DNA of 64,000 nt from Rhizophagus irregularis (lineage: Eukaryota; Glomeromycota; Glomeromycetes; Glomerales; Glomeraceae), in NCBI RefSeq assembly GCF_026210795.1, contig NC_089430.1:3286001-3350000 (forward strand). Reading direction: 5' to 3'. The first letter of the stretch is position 1. Every line of letters starts with the position of its first letter. Below the pieces are notes generated by a model. That model had not been told where the DNA came from. It saw only the letters and a list, made by a program, of their open reading frames with translations, and searched no databases. Positions 33,257 through 45,061 of this stretch are shown here, piece by piece. Made by a program: the position numbers and the translations under genes.

Positions 33257-33548
33257 GCTCTAAGAATCATACTAGCACTTTTTTTACGGCCCTCAAAGTC
33301 AATTCGTAACATCTTAGCTTTTAACATTATAGCTTTTAAAGCTCAAAAAGCAAAGTTCTTAGTCATCAGATTACTCATATGACTCATATGACTCGTATAA
33401 TTCTTATAGAATGTAGTGAATAGCTCATCAATACCATCTGGATATGTATCACATAAGAACTGATATAAGGCAATTTCTCCGCTATCACATCCAATGGCTA
33501 CAAGCTGTTCAAGTAGCCATTTTCTAATATTCTCATATAGCTTTCCAT

Positions 33549-33882
33549 CCCTATAAAAAAAATTTTACTTAAAATATATTTAAAATATATTTAATTTTCT
33601 TATTTTATACTTAAAATATACTAAAAATTGAATTTTCACAAAATTTGAATTTAAATTGTATTTAATATATACTTAAAATATATTTAATTTACATTTAAAT
33701 TTTGCCCATTTCAGTATATTTTAAGGATGTTTAAAATAAGAATATTTTAAGTATATTATTATATACTTAAATTATACTTAAATGATATTTAATTTTTACC
33801 TATTTCAGTATATTTTAAGTATAAAATAAAATTTCAAGTTTATTTTAAGTATATTTTAGCAAAAATATTTTTTATAGGACAT
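33549..33882. mobile_element. A/T-rich MITE with CTATAAAAAAAATTTT ends
   Basis: CTATAAAAAAAATTTT at the left faces AAATATTTTTTATAG at the right. The interior repeats TACTTAAAATATATTTAA. It separates two parts of the unknown minus-strand gene; GGATG appears on both sides on that strand. Its GT and AG edges make it resemble an intron as well. Confidence 0.55.
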
Positions 33883-34114
33883 CCATAAGTTTTATATTTA
33901 GTCTCTATACGAATAATTGTATAAAGTCCATATTACTTTTCTGATGGATAATCTGAATTAACTTATTCTTGACAAGTCTTAAGGCTTGCAGAGGATCACT
34001 CTCATCACTAATCTTCTTTATAATCTGTCTATATAATACGCTGGATAATCCTCTATGTACTGCTTTTGCAGAGATTACTTCACAATTCTGATACTGGTTT
34101 ATTATGATTGACAT

Positions 34115-34739
34115 GGCTATTTTTCTTTATGTAAAAAAGAATTATTCAAAATTACATAACTATTCAGAGCAGTCCTTACACAACCTATTCGTTAAGTCAC
34201 TCAGATTTGTAAGCATAAGATATTCCTTGCACAACTCGATATTAAGCTCTGCAAATTTTCGGGTATGGCTTCTAACGTACGTACGATTGTTAACACTGAG
34301 GAAGGCGTCCTGTTAGTCATATCCTGCTCTAGGATAAGATCATTATACAGTATAACGCTGCATAAAACACCTGGTATAATTTAAGAAACCCGCTTAGATT
34401 GTATAGTATCCAGGGAGGTGTTATGTGGGAAGGAGGGTACTATAATAGGGGATACGTTGAAAGGAGGGTATTAATCATGTGATAATTAATATACTGGTAA
34501 TCTTAAAAAGTAATGAAAAATTCAATAAAACTTTCCGCAAATATAAAAATAATTTAATTTATTGCAAAATGATGATTGTTATAGAATTTTAACGATTTAC
34601 TAGACAAATCTTTTTATCAGATGACCTGCAAGGGGTAGCACAATTTTGAAAAAAGCGCAATAAAATGATCATGATATTCAATCACGTCAGTGTTCTTCGC
34701 ATTTTTACAAATTTTAATTTCTTTATTTCATTAATAAAA
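34115..34739. other. Spacer left of the pogo element
   Basis: A GGGAGG-rich stretch at 34400-34470 and otherwise A/T-rich DNA. No gene seen; presumably contains the left end of the pogo element. Confidence 0.35.
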
Positions 34740-36273
34740 TGGTTCGTCCTCAAGCAAATAAAAGTAGTAACTGTCTAACAATAACAGAGAAAAAAAGGAG
34801 ACACTGGAACATATGCAAAAAAGTTGCAATTATTATGTATTATGAAAATGGCCATAGTAAAAATAAGACAGCAGTAAAGTTTAATATTCAAACAAACCAA
34901 CTTCGCAACTAGATATCTAAAAAACCTCAGTTACTCAAAGTATAACTAGATGTTAAACGTTTAAATACAGAAGCAAAACCAAAATACCCTACTTTAGAAA
35001 CTGCTTTACTTATTTGGGTAAAAGAAAAAAAAATCAAAATGCAGTTATGCGAAGCATGATTTAAATGAAGGCCAAAGCACTTGTACAACAACGCCAATGG
35101 TAAGTTACATGTTCTGGTGTTGGATCTTTTGCTTTAGTAATAAGTGGCTAAATGGTTTTATACGACGAAAAAATTCAAGTAATCGCTGCTGTACTACTAT
35201 TGTGCTATGTTAGGATCCCGAAAAATACATATAAAAATCAGAGATGATCGGCAAAATTTTGCCTTAAAATAAGCAAATATTTTTACTAAGATCAATACAC
35301 AAAGTTGATTTCTGACTTTATAATTTATATTAGAATAAGCAAATTTTTTTTATGACATTTGTATATTAAAAAAATGAAATCATGGCTTTTTTTTTAATTT
35401 AATTAGTTGTATTTAGAATATACTTCCAGTATAATTGATTTTCAATTGCTAGCATAATGCCAAATTGCAAAAATTAATTTGTACTGACGTATTTATTTAT
35501 ACTACTATATTTAATTATTTGATAATTCAAGTATTAACACTAAAACAAAAAGATTGTTCATTATTTTTTTATAAATTATAACAAAAACTTAGAATATAAT
35601 TTATAAAATCATTTCTAAAAGAAGATCCTATTTCTAAAGAAAAAAAATATTAATACTACTTTCACATATAAAACAAAAAAAATTCCACCCTATTCTCAAC
35701 TTATTAAAAATTTCAGTTTAGTTTTAATCTAAAAACCATTTCTAATAGAAAAAACAATAGAAATATTAATAATACTTCTAAAATAAACAAAATAAAGCTA
35801 AAAAATTCTTTACTTACAGTGAGCATTGGAGTTCCAGTCTGAATTCCAAGTTCCTAAGAAAAAAGTAAAAGGAATATTAGTATGGTAATATTTCCAAAAA
35901 AATTGACTATACTTTTCTCTTAACTCATATTTTTCCAAGATATTGGTATCTAAAATAATAAATTTTAAATTTAAGAAGTTGCTTTTAAAGAAAAATAATA
36001 AAAAGGAATATTAATAACATTCTAAACCAAATATTTTTTTTTAATAAAATGGCTTGTTGTTAAAAAAATATAACAATAAAGGCCAAAAAAAATTTTTATT
36101 GAATAAAACGGTTTGTTACAAACCAAAAAAAATATTTTATTTTTTTCTTTCAATAAAACGGTCTGTTAAAAGTCAAAAAATTGAAAAAAATTATCTATTA
36201 TCAATCAGATTAGCCGTCAATTACGTATTTTCAAAAATTTATGTATTATACTATACGTAATGCTGCTTATTAG

Positions 36274-36490
36274 GGAATTCCAAAGCATTATGCTGCTAAT
36301 TAGTAGAAAATCGCTGGAATTCCAAGCATTATACTACTAATTAGTAGAAAATTGCTGGAATTCCAAGGCGTTATGCTGCTAATTAATAGAAAATTGCTGA
36401 AATTTCAAGGCGTTATGCTGCTAATTAGTAGAAAATTGCTGGAATTCCAAGGCGTTATGCTGCTAATTAGTAGAAGACTGCTGGAATTAT
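36274..36490. repeat. 42-bp tandem repeat, five copies
   Basis: The unit is GAATTCCAAGGCGTTATGCT followed by GCTAATTAGTAGAAAATTGCTG, recurring at about 36274, 36316, 36358, 36399 and 36441, inside the 1.67-kb element. Confidence 0.88.
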
Positions 36491-36613
36491 ATATATATAT
36501 TTTTTTTATTAAAAAATACCGTTGACTACGCAAATTAAAATATATGACATATATAAAAATGATTGTTATTACGCAAACTATATATATAACCTTTTAAAAA
36601 ATCTCAAAATCTA

Positions 36614-36785
36614 CAGTCAAACCTTGATATAGCGAACCCTTGATATAGTGAATTTTTCAGACAACTATAATAAATTTCCCCTTGCTATAACGAATTAACC
36701 AATCAAATCTCTTAAAATCTTCACTATAGCCCTATAGCGAAGTTGGCAGGCTCAACCTGAGGTTCGTTATAACAAGGGTTGACTG
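36614..36785. mobile_element. Mariner-like MITE, family M, copy 1
   Basis: Ends CAGTCAAACCTTGATATAGC and CAGTCAACCCTTGTTATAAC (right end inverted), 172 bp, flanked by TA on both sides. Copy 2 at 46067-46238 is the same length in the opposite orientation; a third partial copy is at about 48826. Confidence 0.92.
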
Positions 36786-38433
36786 TATACAAATAAAATT
36801 TTATGACTTTTGGAAATTTTACTAATATGGTTAAGCAAACTTACACGTGACCTTTATATGTATTTTTCGGGGTCCTACTATGTTTACCTGATGATCTAGT
36901 TGAAAAACAACAAGAATTTTTATCATACATTGTATATCGGCGTATTCAGTATGATTATCCTTTAGCATATATCAGTAACATGAATGTAGTATTCTGCACA
37001 AATCAATTCGTAACACAATGTGATCCTGATTGCTCCTGAATAATAAAAATGTATTTTGCAAATAGCTTTTGATCTACTCTGCACAACAGGACATGAAAAA
37101 GCTAACTTTACAGTAGTTTTAATGTGTATGGCAAATGGAAGAAAACTTCCTCCACTTATAATTTTCAAACTTAAAAATGTTCCTTAAGAAAATTTTTCTC
37201 CAGAAGTAATTATTCGTGCAAATCAAAAGAGTTGGATGAATGAAAATAAGATGCTTTATTGAATCAAAAATATTTGGACTAAACGTGAAAGAGTTTTTAA
37301 TCTACAGTCATTATTAGTTTTGGATTCGTTTTTGTCACATAGTAAATTCTGTTAAAAGGCGTTTTGGTAAAAAAAATACCAATATTGCTGTAATTCCTGG
37401 AAGATTAACATCCCACCTACAACTCTTAGATGTTTCAGTGAATAAATCATTTAAGACCAAGGTAACAATTATTACTCTGATCCCTTTAACAATATCATTT
37501 AATTCTATTTTGCTTTTTTGATTTCTAGTTATAATAAAAAAAAAATAAAAAATATTAAAATTTGTTATTATTATCCTATAGATGCGACAAAACTATAATG
37601 AATGGATGGCAGAAGCTGTTAAAGAGTTAACACCAGCTGGTAATTTAAAAAAACCCTCTTACGAAATCGTAGCAAAGTGGGTTAGAGATTCATGGAATGC
37701 AGTTGATGTTAATTTAATTCAGAAATCTTTTAAATGCTGTGGCATCTCTAATAAGCATGATGGAACTGAAGATGACTGGATTTTTAACTATAATCGACTT
37801 GGACAAGGAAATTAGCCAGAGGATGAAGTAGAAATGCCATCAGATAAACATGGCAATGATGAGGAAGGGAAAACAGATGGTGAATATGTTGGTAAGGAGA
37901 GAGAAACGGATGAAAAATATATTAATGAGGAAGAGGAAGAAGATGATGAGGAAGAATACGAAGGAAAAAAGGATGATGAGGAAGAATATGAAAGGAAGAA
38001 GATGAAGAGGGAGAATATGAAGGAGAAGAGGATGGATATAATGATGAATATCATAGTCATTACAAACAAGGAACAAATTACGTTAACATATGGAATGATT
38101 AGCGGGTAGCTTTGAATGTGTAACAATGCTTATTATTCGTTAATAAAGCTTATTAGTTTTCAAACTGAAGTTTTTTTTTACGTTTATAAGTTAATTAATA
38201 AATTAATAAAGTTAATATATTATTATTTATTATATTTAATTTATTTATTATAATATATATAAATGATTACTTTACAAAATCAATAATTGATTAATACCAG
38301 GTACTATTCAAAATCAGATATTGATTAGTACTGGGGTACTTTTCAAAAATACTAGAATGTAAACTTTAAGTAATACCCCAGTACTAATTAAGGGGAGTAT
38401 TATTCCAGGAGGTACTATATGTAGTGCTGTATG

Positions 38434-39146
38434 TAGGGATGGTTAGGTTGGTCCTGGTTCGGTTCTGGTCCTAGGACCTATAAGTCCTATTGAACGGACC
38501 TGCAGACCAGGTCCTGTTAGGACCAGTCCTGAACCTGGTCCCTGGACCTGGTCCTGATTAAGTTATTTATAGATTTTATGAATTTAGTAATAACTAAATA
38601 TAAAAAAAGAGAGTTGCAATATTGGGATTCACTTTTTTATATTGATTTTATATAAAAAAAGTGAGTTGCGATATCGCGATTCACTTTTTTATATTGATTT
38701 TATATAAAAAAGTGAGTTGCGGTATCGCGATTCACTTTTTTATATTGATTTTATATAAAAAAAGTGAGTTGCGGTATCACGATTCACTTTTTTATATTGA
38801 TTTTATATAAAAAAAGTGAGTTGCGGTATCGCGATTCACCTTTTTATATGATTTAATATAAAAATGTGAATTGCAATATCGCAACTCATTTTTTATATGA
38901 TTTTATTAATATAAAAATTGTATTGCAATATTGCAATGCACTTTTTTATAATTTATAATTACTTAAAATCAAATTTACAGCAAATTATACATATATAATT
39001 TAAACATATGGATCTCTTATAACCTTATTGGCTAGGACTTTTTAGGACCTGGTCCGCTTCTAGTCCAAAATTTGGACCTAAAGATCTGCAGACCAGGTCT
39101 TAAGACCAAGTCTTTAGGTCCAGGACCTAGGACTTTACCATCTCTA
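38434..39146. mobile_element. hAT-like MITE, family D, with internal hairpin array
   Basis: Starts TAGGGATGG and ends CCATCTCTA, followed inward by GGTCCTGG/GGACC-rich arms. The perfect 8-bp duplication GCTGTATG lies at 38426-38433 and 39147-39154. Length 713 bp, no coding frame. Confidence 0.92.
38600..38900. repeat. ~53-bp hairpin-forming tandem repeat, five to six copies
   Basis: Each unit, AAAAAAGTGAGTTGCGGTAT then CGCGATTCACTTTTTTATAT, is itself an imperfect palindrome, so the array can form a row of stems. Lies inside the family D MITE. Confidence 0.85.
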
Positions 39147-39154
39147 GCTGTATG

Positions 39155-39388
39155 GTACTCATCCATGATTCTATTCGCAACTTTTCGCTGAACATATACT
39201 ACATGTCTTTCTAATGATATCAAGCAACATCTCTTAAGGTCATCTCTGATATCTTGTATCTCATTGAAAGTTAATCGCTGACTACTATGCTGTGTCTCCT
39301 TCCTCCAGTCAATAATAATATTTATAAGAGTGACCTCTCGATAATGGACAAAGTAATAGTTATAGTTGTTTCTAAAATTCAATTGCAT
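39155..39388 (-). pseudogene. Hypothetical ORF truncated by the family D MITE
   Basis: MQLNFRNNYNYYFVHYREVT opens an 80-residue frame through FNEIQDIRDDLKRCCLISLE to RKVANRIMDEYHTA, where the MITE begins. The frame resumes on the far side (left of 38434) with about 35 residues. I recall similar ORFs in Rhizophagus but cannot name a function. Confidence 0.5.
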
Positions 39389-40180
39389 AATAGTGCAAAA
39401 TTGTGAATATCTCAGGATCTATTGATCAGATTTTGATGATCTTACTACCATTCGATTCGTCTCATCGAGACGAATCTAATGATATGTGTTTCATTTCTAT
39501 AGCACTGATATTGACGGAGTTTTTAATGAATTTTGGTGTTGAAGCACGATCTAGTGATTGGATTTGAATGAATTTACCACTATTCGATTCGTCATGACAA
39601 GACGATTCTAAAGGCGGTAACATCAGGAAATTTTTTAAGATGCAGAACTGCAGAGATCTGTAAAATTAGCAGATCTCCACATTTTTTTTGTTAATTTATG
39701 CGGAAGTCAGTTATGCAATAATCTGCAATTTTGCATATTTCTGATTTTTTATGTATGCATTTCTGCAGAAAGTCTGCGATTTTGCAGATTTCTGCTTTTT
39801 TTTATGTGAAATTTATGCGGAAGTCTGCAATTTTGCAGATTTTTGCTTTTTTTTCATTAAAATATCAGTTCGATCTGCAATTTTATCATTGATTTAATAT
39901 TTAAACTTTAATTAACTCTAACTTGATTTAATACCTAAATGATTTTTTTTACAATACTCTTTAAAAAAAAAAACTTTACAAAACTTTAAAAAAATAATTT
40001 TTTCTACAACACTTATTACTAAAGAAAAAAACTTTGTAAAATAATTTTTTCTACAACACCTTTCAGGAAATAATCTGTTAAAGATTCTAAAGAAAAAATA
40101 TTTCTATTATTTTTTAAGCTTTGAAACTTATCAGAGAAATTTTTTTTTAAAAAAAAAATTTATTTGCAAGGTTCGGAGTC
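39389..40180. other. Non-coding repeats with palindromic phrases
   Basis: CATTCGATTCGTC recurs at about 39452 and 39572, with GACGAATC-type inverted partners. At 39640-39860 TCTGCAATTTTGCAGATTT recurs four times. Probably degraded MITEs; no gene. Confidence 0.5.
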
Positions 40181-40424
40181 TTTTTAAGGCAAATTCGTCC
40201 AACATTCAGCACATAATCTGCAACATGCAGGGAAATCAGAACTAAAAAAGGAGTCGTATTCCTTTTTTTTCTTCTTTGAAAAAAAAAATTTTTTTTTAAT
40301 GAACGTCAGTTAACGTTCAGTTTGTAAGTCAAGAAACATAATAGAGCTTATTGTCAATTTTAATTTGGAGGTATATCACCTCTGAAACTTTAATTATTTT
40401 TAGAGAAAAAAAATTTTTTTTATA

Positions 40425-41900
40425 TTATATAGGTTAGATGAAACCTATCGATGATTTAGTTTGGAATTCAGAGGTATGCTTACCTCCAAAATTTAATTTA
40501 TTTTTTAAAAAAAAAATATTTTTTTTTATATTATATAGGTTCTGAATGGAATCTATCGATGATTTTAGTTGAAATTCAGAGGTATGCTTACCTCTGAAAT
40601 TTAATTTATTTTTTTAAAAAAAATAATTTTTTTTATATATTATATAGGTTCCGGATAGAACCTATCAAAGATATTGGAATTCAGAGGTATGCTTACTTCC
40701 GAATCTTAATTAATTTTTTTAATATTATATAGGTTCCAGATAGAACCTATCAAAGATATTGGAATTTGAAGGTATATTAACTTCCGAATCTTAATTTATT
40801 TTTTTAAAAAAAAAATTTTTTTTTATATTATCTAGGGGATAGGTAAATATACGGGGGGCCAACTCAAGGTTACACAGGCTGATCAATTACCGATTGAACT
40901 GAAGCCTTCATAAATTGAAATTACACAAACGAAATTTCATATTAAAATTTCGCTTTTTTTTATTTTTTTCGACACGCACAGCATAAGAAAGTAGCTGATC
41001 TCGAAGTTAAGTTTGTTCATATTAGCTTTATATAGCCGAAGTTTTTTCATCCAAATTGGACCACTGGTTAATTTCTTTCGTATTTTTATATGTTTTATTA
41101 CGCTGACAATAGGAAGTTAGAAATTACAAACTTTTTTTTTGAGATTTCAATAAAAAAATAATTTTTTTTTGCTTAAAACATTTAAAAATAGTGTTTTCTT
41201 CTTTCGTTGTGCATTATTTTCAAGTATTTAATAAACTTTTATATATTTTTGAGGTATTTAAAATAGCCGATCAAGTTTTTTGAAATATATGTAAGCGAAA
41301 CTCGACAAAAATTATATATTTCCGTTAGCTTTGATTTTGTTATTTTTCAGCTAATTTTTTTTCATAGATCATATTGATTATCGGCCCATTTCTCGCTTTA
41401 AACATGGGGTATTTTTGAATTTTAATATAGTTACTTATAAAATTACTATAGGCTTCGTTCTGGTCTTATGACTATGGCCTGTGTAACCTTGAGTTGGCCC
41501 CCCGTATATTTACCTATCCCCTAGATATTATATAGGTTCCGGATGGAACCTATCGATGATTTTAGTTGGAATTCGGAGGTATATTAACTTCCGAATCTTT
41601 AATTTATTTTAAAAAAAAAATAATAATTTTTTATTATATTATATAGGTTAGGATCCTGGGCATTATTGATGATTTTAGTTGGAATTCGGAGGTATGCTTA
41701 CCTTTGAAATTTAATTTATTTTTTTAAAAAAAAATAATTTTTTTATATTATATAGGTTCCGGATGGAACCTATCAATGATTTAGTTTAGAATTCGGAGGT
41801 ATCTTTACCTAGAATGCTAATTTATTTTTTTAAAAAAAATAATTTTTTTTATATATTATATAGGTTCTGGATGAAACTTATCAAATTTGTACGTCATATT
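40425..41900. repeat. ~100-bp tandem array interrupted by a TIR element
   Basis: Units of TATTATATAGGTTCCGGATG, GAACCTATCGATGATTTTAG and TTGGAATTCGGAGGTATGCT occur about eight times (near 40425, 40525, 40630, 40715 and, after the insert, 41525, 41635, 41740 and 41850). GGTTCYxxATxGAACC in each forms a small palindrome. No coding frame. Confidence 0.85.
40832..41524. mobile_element. 693-bp element with perfect 48-bp terminal inverted repeats
   Basis: Both ends read inward CTAGGGGATAGGTAAATATA then CGGGGGGCCAACTCAAGG and TTACACAGGC with no mismatch. ATATTAT flanks both sides, a possible 7-bp duplication within a repetitive site. The interior is non-coding. The perfect arms and its position inside an older array suggest a recent arrival. 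Confidence 0.93.
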
Positions 41901-42434
41901 ACGTGATGAGTTGACGATCTGGTAAAAAAGGAGTATTAGCCATTTTTGGCAATAATCTGCATAAATCGGCATTATTAAATTTTTCCGGTTGAGTGGCAAT
42001 TTGTCCCTTAATATTAATCAATTAGAGGTTAATATTAACAGGGTATGAAATTTAGCAATTTTAATAATTTATATATATTATTTGTTTAAAATTTTATGAT
42101 TTTTATTTTGTGTTTAATATATATTTAATTTTTATATACTTTATAAAGAAAATTGTTAAAAATTTCAAATAATTTGTGATGTTAATATAAAATTAAATTG
42201 CTTGCTAAAAATAAAAAGATTAATATTAAAATAGTAAAAATATTTTAATATAACAAAATAATGAAATTATTTTATTATTAAAATTAATTAAAGTGAAATA
42301 ATAACAATTTTAATATAATAAAATTCATTAATAAGTAACTTTATATAAAACCAATTATGGTTTGATGCAAAAATGTTGATATATAAAAATTATTATCTAA
42401 ATTGGTAGTATTATATAAAAATTAACAATCAAGT
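41901..42434. other. A/T-rich spacer
   Basis: No gene or repeat that I can support. Confidence 0.4.
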
Positions 42435-43826
42435 TAGTGCTTCTAACAGATCGGTTCAAACCGGATTTAGCTTAAATCTGATCTGATCTGATTTTTATTT
42501 TAATAGATCTGATCTGATTTGAATTTGATCAGATCTGGTTCAATTTAATCCGAATCTGGTTCGGATCCATTTGAATCTGATTTGAATCTGATCCAAATTT
42601 GGTCCTTGTACTAAAAAAAGGAAAGGGAACGTTAATTACGTTCCTTAAAGTAAAAAAAATAAAAATAAAAATAAAAAAACGAACTTACCATAGTTCGTTC
42701 TTTTAAATCCTGGTCATTCAGCTTCGTCTCGCGTCTAGGTTTCCTAAAAATAAAAGAAAGGGAACGTTAATTACGTTCCCCTAAGTAAAAATAAAAAAAA
42801 AACCTAAAAAAAAGAAACGAACTTACCATAGTTCGTTCTTTTTTTTAAATCCTGGTTGTTAACGTTTTAATGACTTCATTCGTCCAGGTTTCCTAAAAAA
42901 AAGGGAACGTTAATTACGTTCCTTTAAGTAAAAATAAAAAAAAAACTTAAAAAAGAAATGAACTTACTATAGTTCGTTCTTTTTTTAAATCCTGGTCGTT
43001 AATGGCTTCATCTACGTCTAGGTTACCTAAAAAAAAGGAACGTTAATTACATTCCCTTAAGTAAAAATAAAAAAAAAACTTAAAAAAAGAAATGAACTTA
43101 CCATAGTTCGTTCTTTTTTTTAAATCCCGGTCGTTAATCGGCCCATTCACTCCAGGCTTTTCTAAAAGAAAAAAAAAAAAAAAAAAAAAAGCGAACGTTA
43201 ATTACGTTCCTTAACGTAAAAATAAAAAAAAAACTTAAAAAAAGAAATGAACTTACCATAGTTCGTTCTTTTTTTAAATCCTGGTCGTTAACGACTTCGT
43301 TCACGTCCAGGTTTCCTAAAAAAGAAAGAGAACGTTAATTACGTTCCCTTAAATAAAAATTAAAAAAAAACCTTAAAAAAAAGAACGAACTCACCATAGG
43401 TTCTTAAACGTTCCCTTCTTAAATCCTGGTCGTTAGGCTATCTTGTTACGTCGGAAGGCTTCCTAATAAAAAAGAAGGGAACCGTTAATTAAGTTCCCTC
43501 AAGTAAAAATAACAAAAAAAAAGAAACGAACTTACCTAGTTCGTTCTTTTAAATCTTGGTCGTTCGGCGTCCGTTTGTCCAGGAAAGGGTTTTTAAAAAA
43601 ATGAATTTTTTTTTTTTAAAAAAATTTAAAAAAAAATCTGATCTGAAATCTGTTCAGATCGGATCGGATTTTCTCATGTTTGATCTGATCTGATCTGAAT
43701 CTGATCGGATCAGATTTTTTTTTAAATCCGATCTGATCTATGGATCAAAATTTTGAAAACTGAACCGATCTGACTCAGATCAAATTTGCGAATCCCAGAT
43801 CAGATCGGATTTTTTTCGGAGCACTA
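42435..43826. mobile_element. hAT-like non-autonomous element, family E, carrying an exon-like array
   Basis: Starts TAGTGCTTCTAA and ends, inverted, TAGTGCTCCGAA. The flanks AATCAAGT and GATCGAGT agree at six of eight bases. Both subterminal zones are rich in GATCTGATCTGATTT motifs in opposite orientations. The interior is the seven-unit array at 42610-43590. Confidence 0.7.
42610..43590 (-). repeat. Array of seven ~130-140-bp units with splice-like signals
   Basis: Read on the minus strand, each unit has T-rich...TTTAG, then GAAACCTGGACGTGAACGAA-like sequence ending GAACGAACTATG, then GTAAGTTC. Donors lie near 42684, 42821, 42959, 43087, 43248, 43389 and 43530; most acceptors are also kept. 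The cores are 55-66 nt. Two units stay open as NLDVxExxNDQDLKKERT, but their length, 59 nt, is not a multiple of three. Between cores lies the near-palindrome GGAACGTTAATTACGTTCC. Confidence 0.75.
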
Positions 43827-45040
43827 GATCGAGTCATATAAGTATAACAATTATATAATAAGTAAGAAACATTTCTACTTTCAATTTATCAAATAAAAAT
43901 ACACCTTTTTTACTTCATAGATAATACAAAACATGATTAAATCCTTTTAATTAGCAACAAAAAAAAAATAATTATTTATATTCACTAATAATTTTTAGAT
44001 ATTTGACAATACCAGAAATAATATTAAAACTTATTACTACACAAAAGGTTGCTATAGTAGTTCTTATTATTAGAAAGGTAACAATTGTATGTATGGTTGC
44101 TGAATACAATAAAAATAAGATCTTATTATAAAAAACTATGGCTAATTAAAAAAAAAACTTAACTATAATGTTGTTGAGTTTATATATAGTTTTGTTATTT
44201 CTGCAAACAGCAAATATTTTCAATATCCACTTTCAATATATGTATTACAACAAAAACTTAAAGAAAATAGTCATATATTTCAAAATGAACATTAGTACTT
44301 CATATACTTACTTTACCATTGTAAACTACAATTAATCAAAGAAGTTTAGTCTACTGTATACATACTGCCCAAATTATTTTAAAATGCTATAATTATAATT
44401 TAAGATGCTATAATTCATTCAATTTATATATAATTTACTATGTAAAGTATCAAAATAATTTGGGATGCTATAATTATTTGGAATTTTACTTATAATTATG
44501 GCAGCCTAAAATAATTTGAATGGTATGTATAGTTTACTGTAAAAGGTGTAGTTATTAAAGCCAGTCTTTATTTTAATCTTTTCGCTATTAGATACAAATT
44601 ATTATATGCTTTTAAGAAAAAGATTACTTCTAAAATTACAGTTGGGTTTTAGAAAAAATGTCTTAATAAGACGAAAAAATATAAATATTTATGTAATGAT
44701 ATGAAAATAAAAATAAAGATTCTGAAGTTGAAGAATTTGATGAATTATATAGGCTGATTTGTTTTTTTTTTTATTAAAAAGAGTTATTGAATTGATTTTC
44801 ACAATTTTTGTTACTCAAAATTGTTTTGTAATACCAAAAAATCATCTGATTGATGATCACTTGACTAAATAATAAGTTGAACAAAAATTTACATTTGCGA
44901 AACTAAATTATTAAATATAAAAAAACTGTGAAAACCCCCATTTCACTAATAAAAAACCCATTTCTCATATATATGGAATTTTTAACATATATTATTAAAA
45001 AGTAAGTATATTTTAATAAGAAATTTACTACAAAAAACCA
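43827..45040. other. A/T-rich spacer
   Basis: No gene recognised. AATTTATATATAATTTACTATG and similar phrases repeat around 44350-44530. Confidence 0.4.
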
Positions 45041-45061
45041 CTGGTGGTCACCACCAGTGTC
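45041..45061. repeat. Perfect short hairpin CACTGGTGGT/ACCACCAGTG
   Basis: Two 10-base arms around a single C, unusually G/C-rich for this region, followed by TCACGTG. Could be a recombination or protein-binding site; function unknown. Confidence 0.6.

Larger units (their letters stand above)
32833..34114 (-). pseudogene. Decayed gene of unknown family, hit by two MITEs
   Basis: Minus-strand reading begins near MSIIINQYQNCEVISAKAVH, passes SSVLYRQIIKKISDESDPLQ, continues after one insert with LYENIRKWLLEQLVAIGCDS and ALYQFLCDTYPDGIDELF, and after a second insert ends TVDELREIFTRYY. I do not recognise a family. It is not intact even when the inserts are disregarded. It lies next to the packaging-ATPase fossil and might belong to the same virus-like element, so it is treated as a fossil. 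Confidence 0.45.
35211..36877. mobile_element. 1.67-kb non-autonomous element inside the pogo gene
   Basis: Left end TAGGATCCCGAAAAATACAT and inverted right end TAGGACCCCGAAAAATACAT match and continue ATAAA. CTATGT lies on both sides (35205-35210 and 36878-36883). The interior has no long frame; it holds a 42-bp tandem array, a mariner-like MITE and at 35815-35853 an exon-like unit on the minus strand. Confidence 0.85.
34740..38108 (+). mobile_element. Pogo/Tigger-type (Tc1-mariner superfamily) transposase, decayed and split
   Basis: Starts MVRPQANKSSNCLTITEKKR with an HTH region (YYENGHSKNKTAVKFNI) and a CENP-B-like part (YPTLETALLIWVKE). After the inserted element at 35211-36877 come SYIVYRRIQYDYPLAYISNM, the DDE core (HEKANFTVVLMCMANGRKLP, VIPGRLTSHLQLLDVSVNKS), an intron at about 37459-37581, and MRQNYNEWMAEAVKELTPAG to ISNKHDGTEDDWIFNY. 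An acidic Glu/Asp tail follows after an in-frame TAG at 37813. Several internal stops lie before 37400. The family cuts and pastes at TA; this copy is inactive. Confidence 0.85.

Noticed and set aside
33549-33882. Ordinary intron of the unknown minus-strand gene
   Set aside because: It has inverted CTATAAAA ends and internal repeats like those near 23.6 kb, so a MITE is more likely, though it could also be spliced.
37812-38126. Minus-strand Ser/Phe-rich frame
   Set aside because: Antisense of the acidic tail of the pogo transposase.
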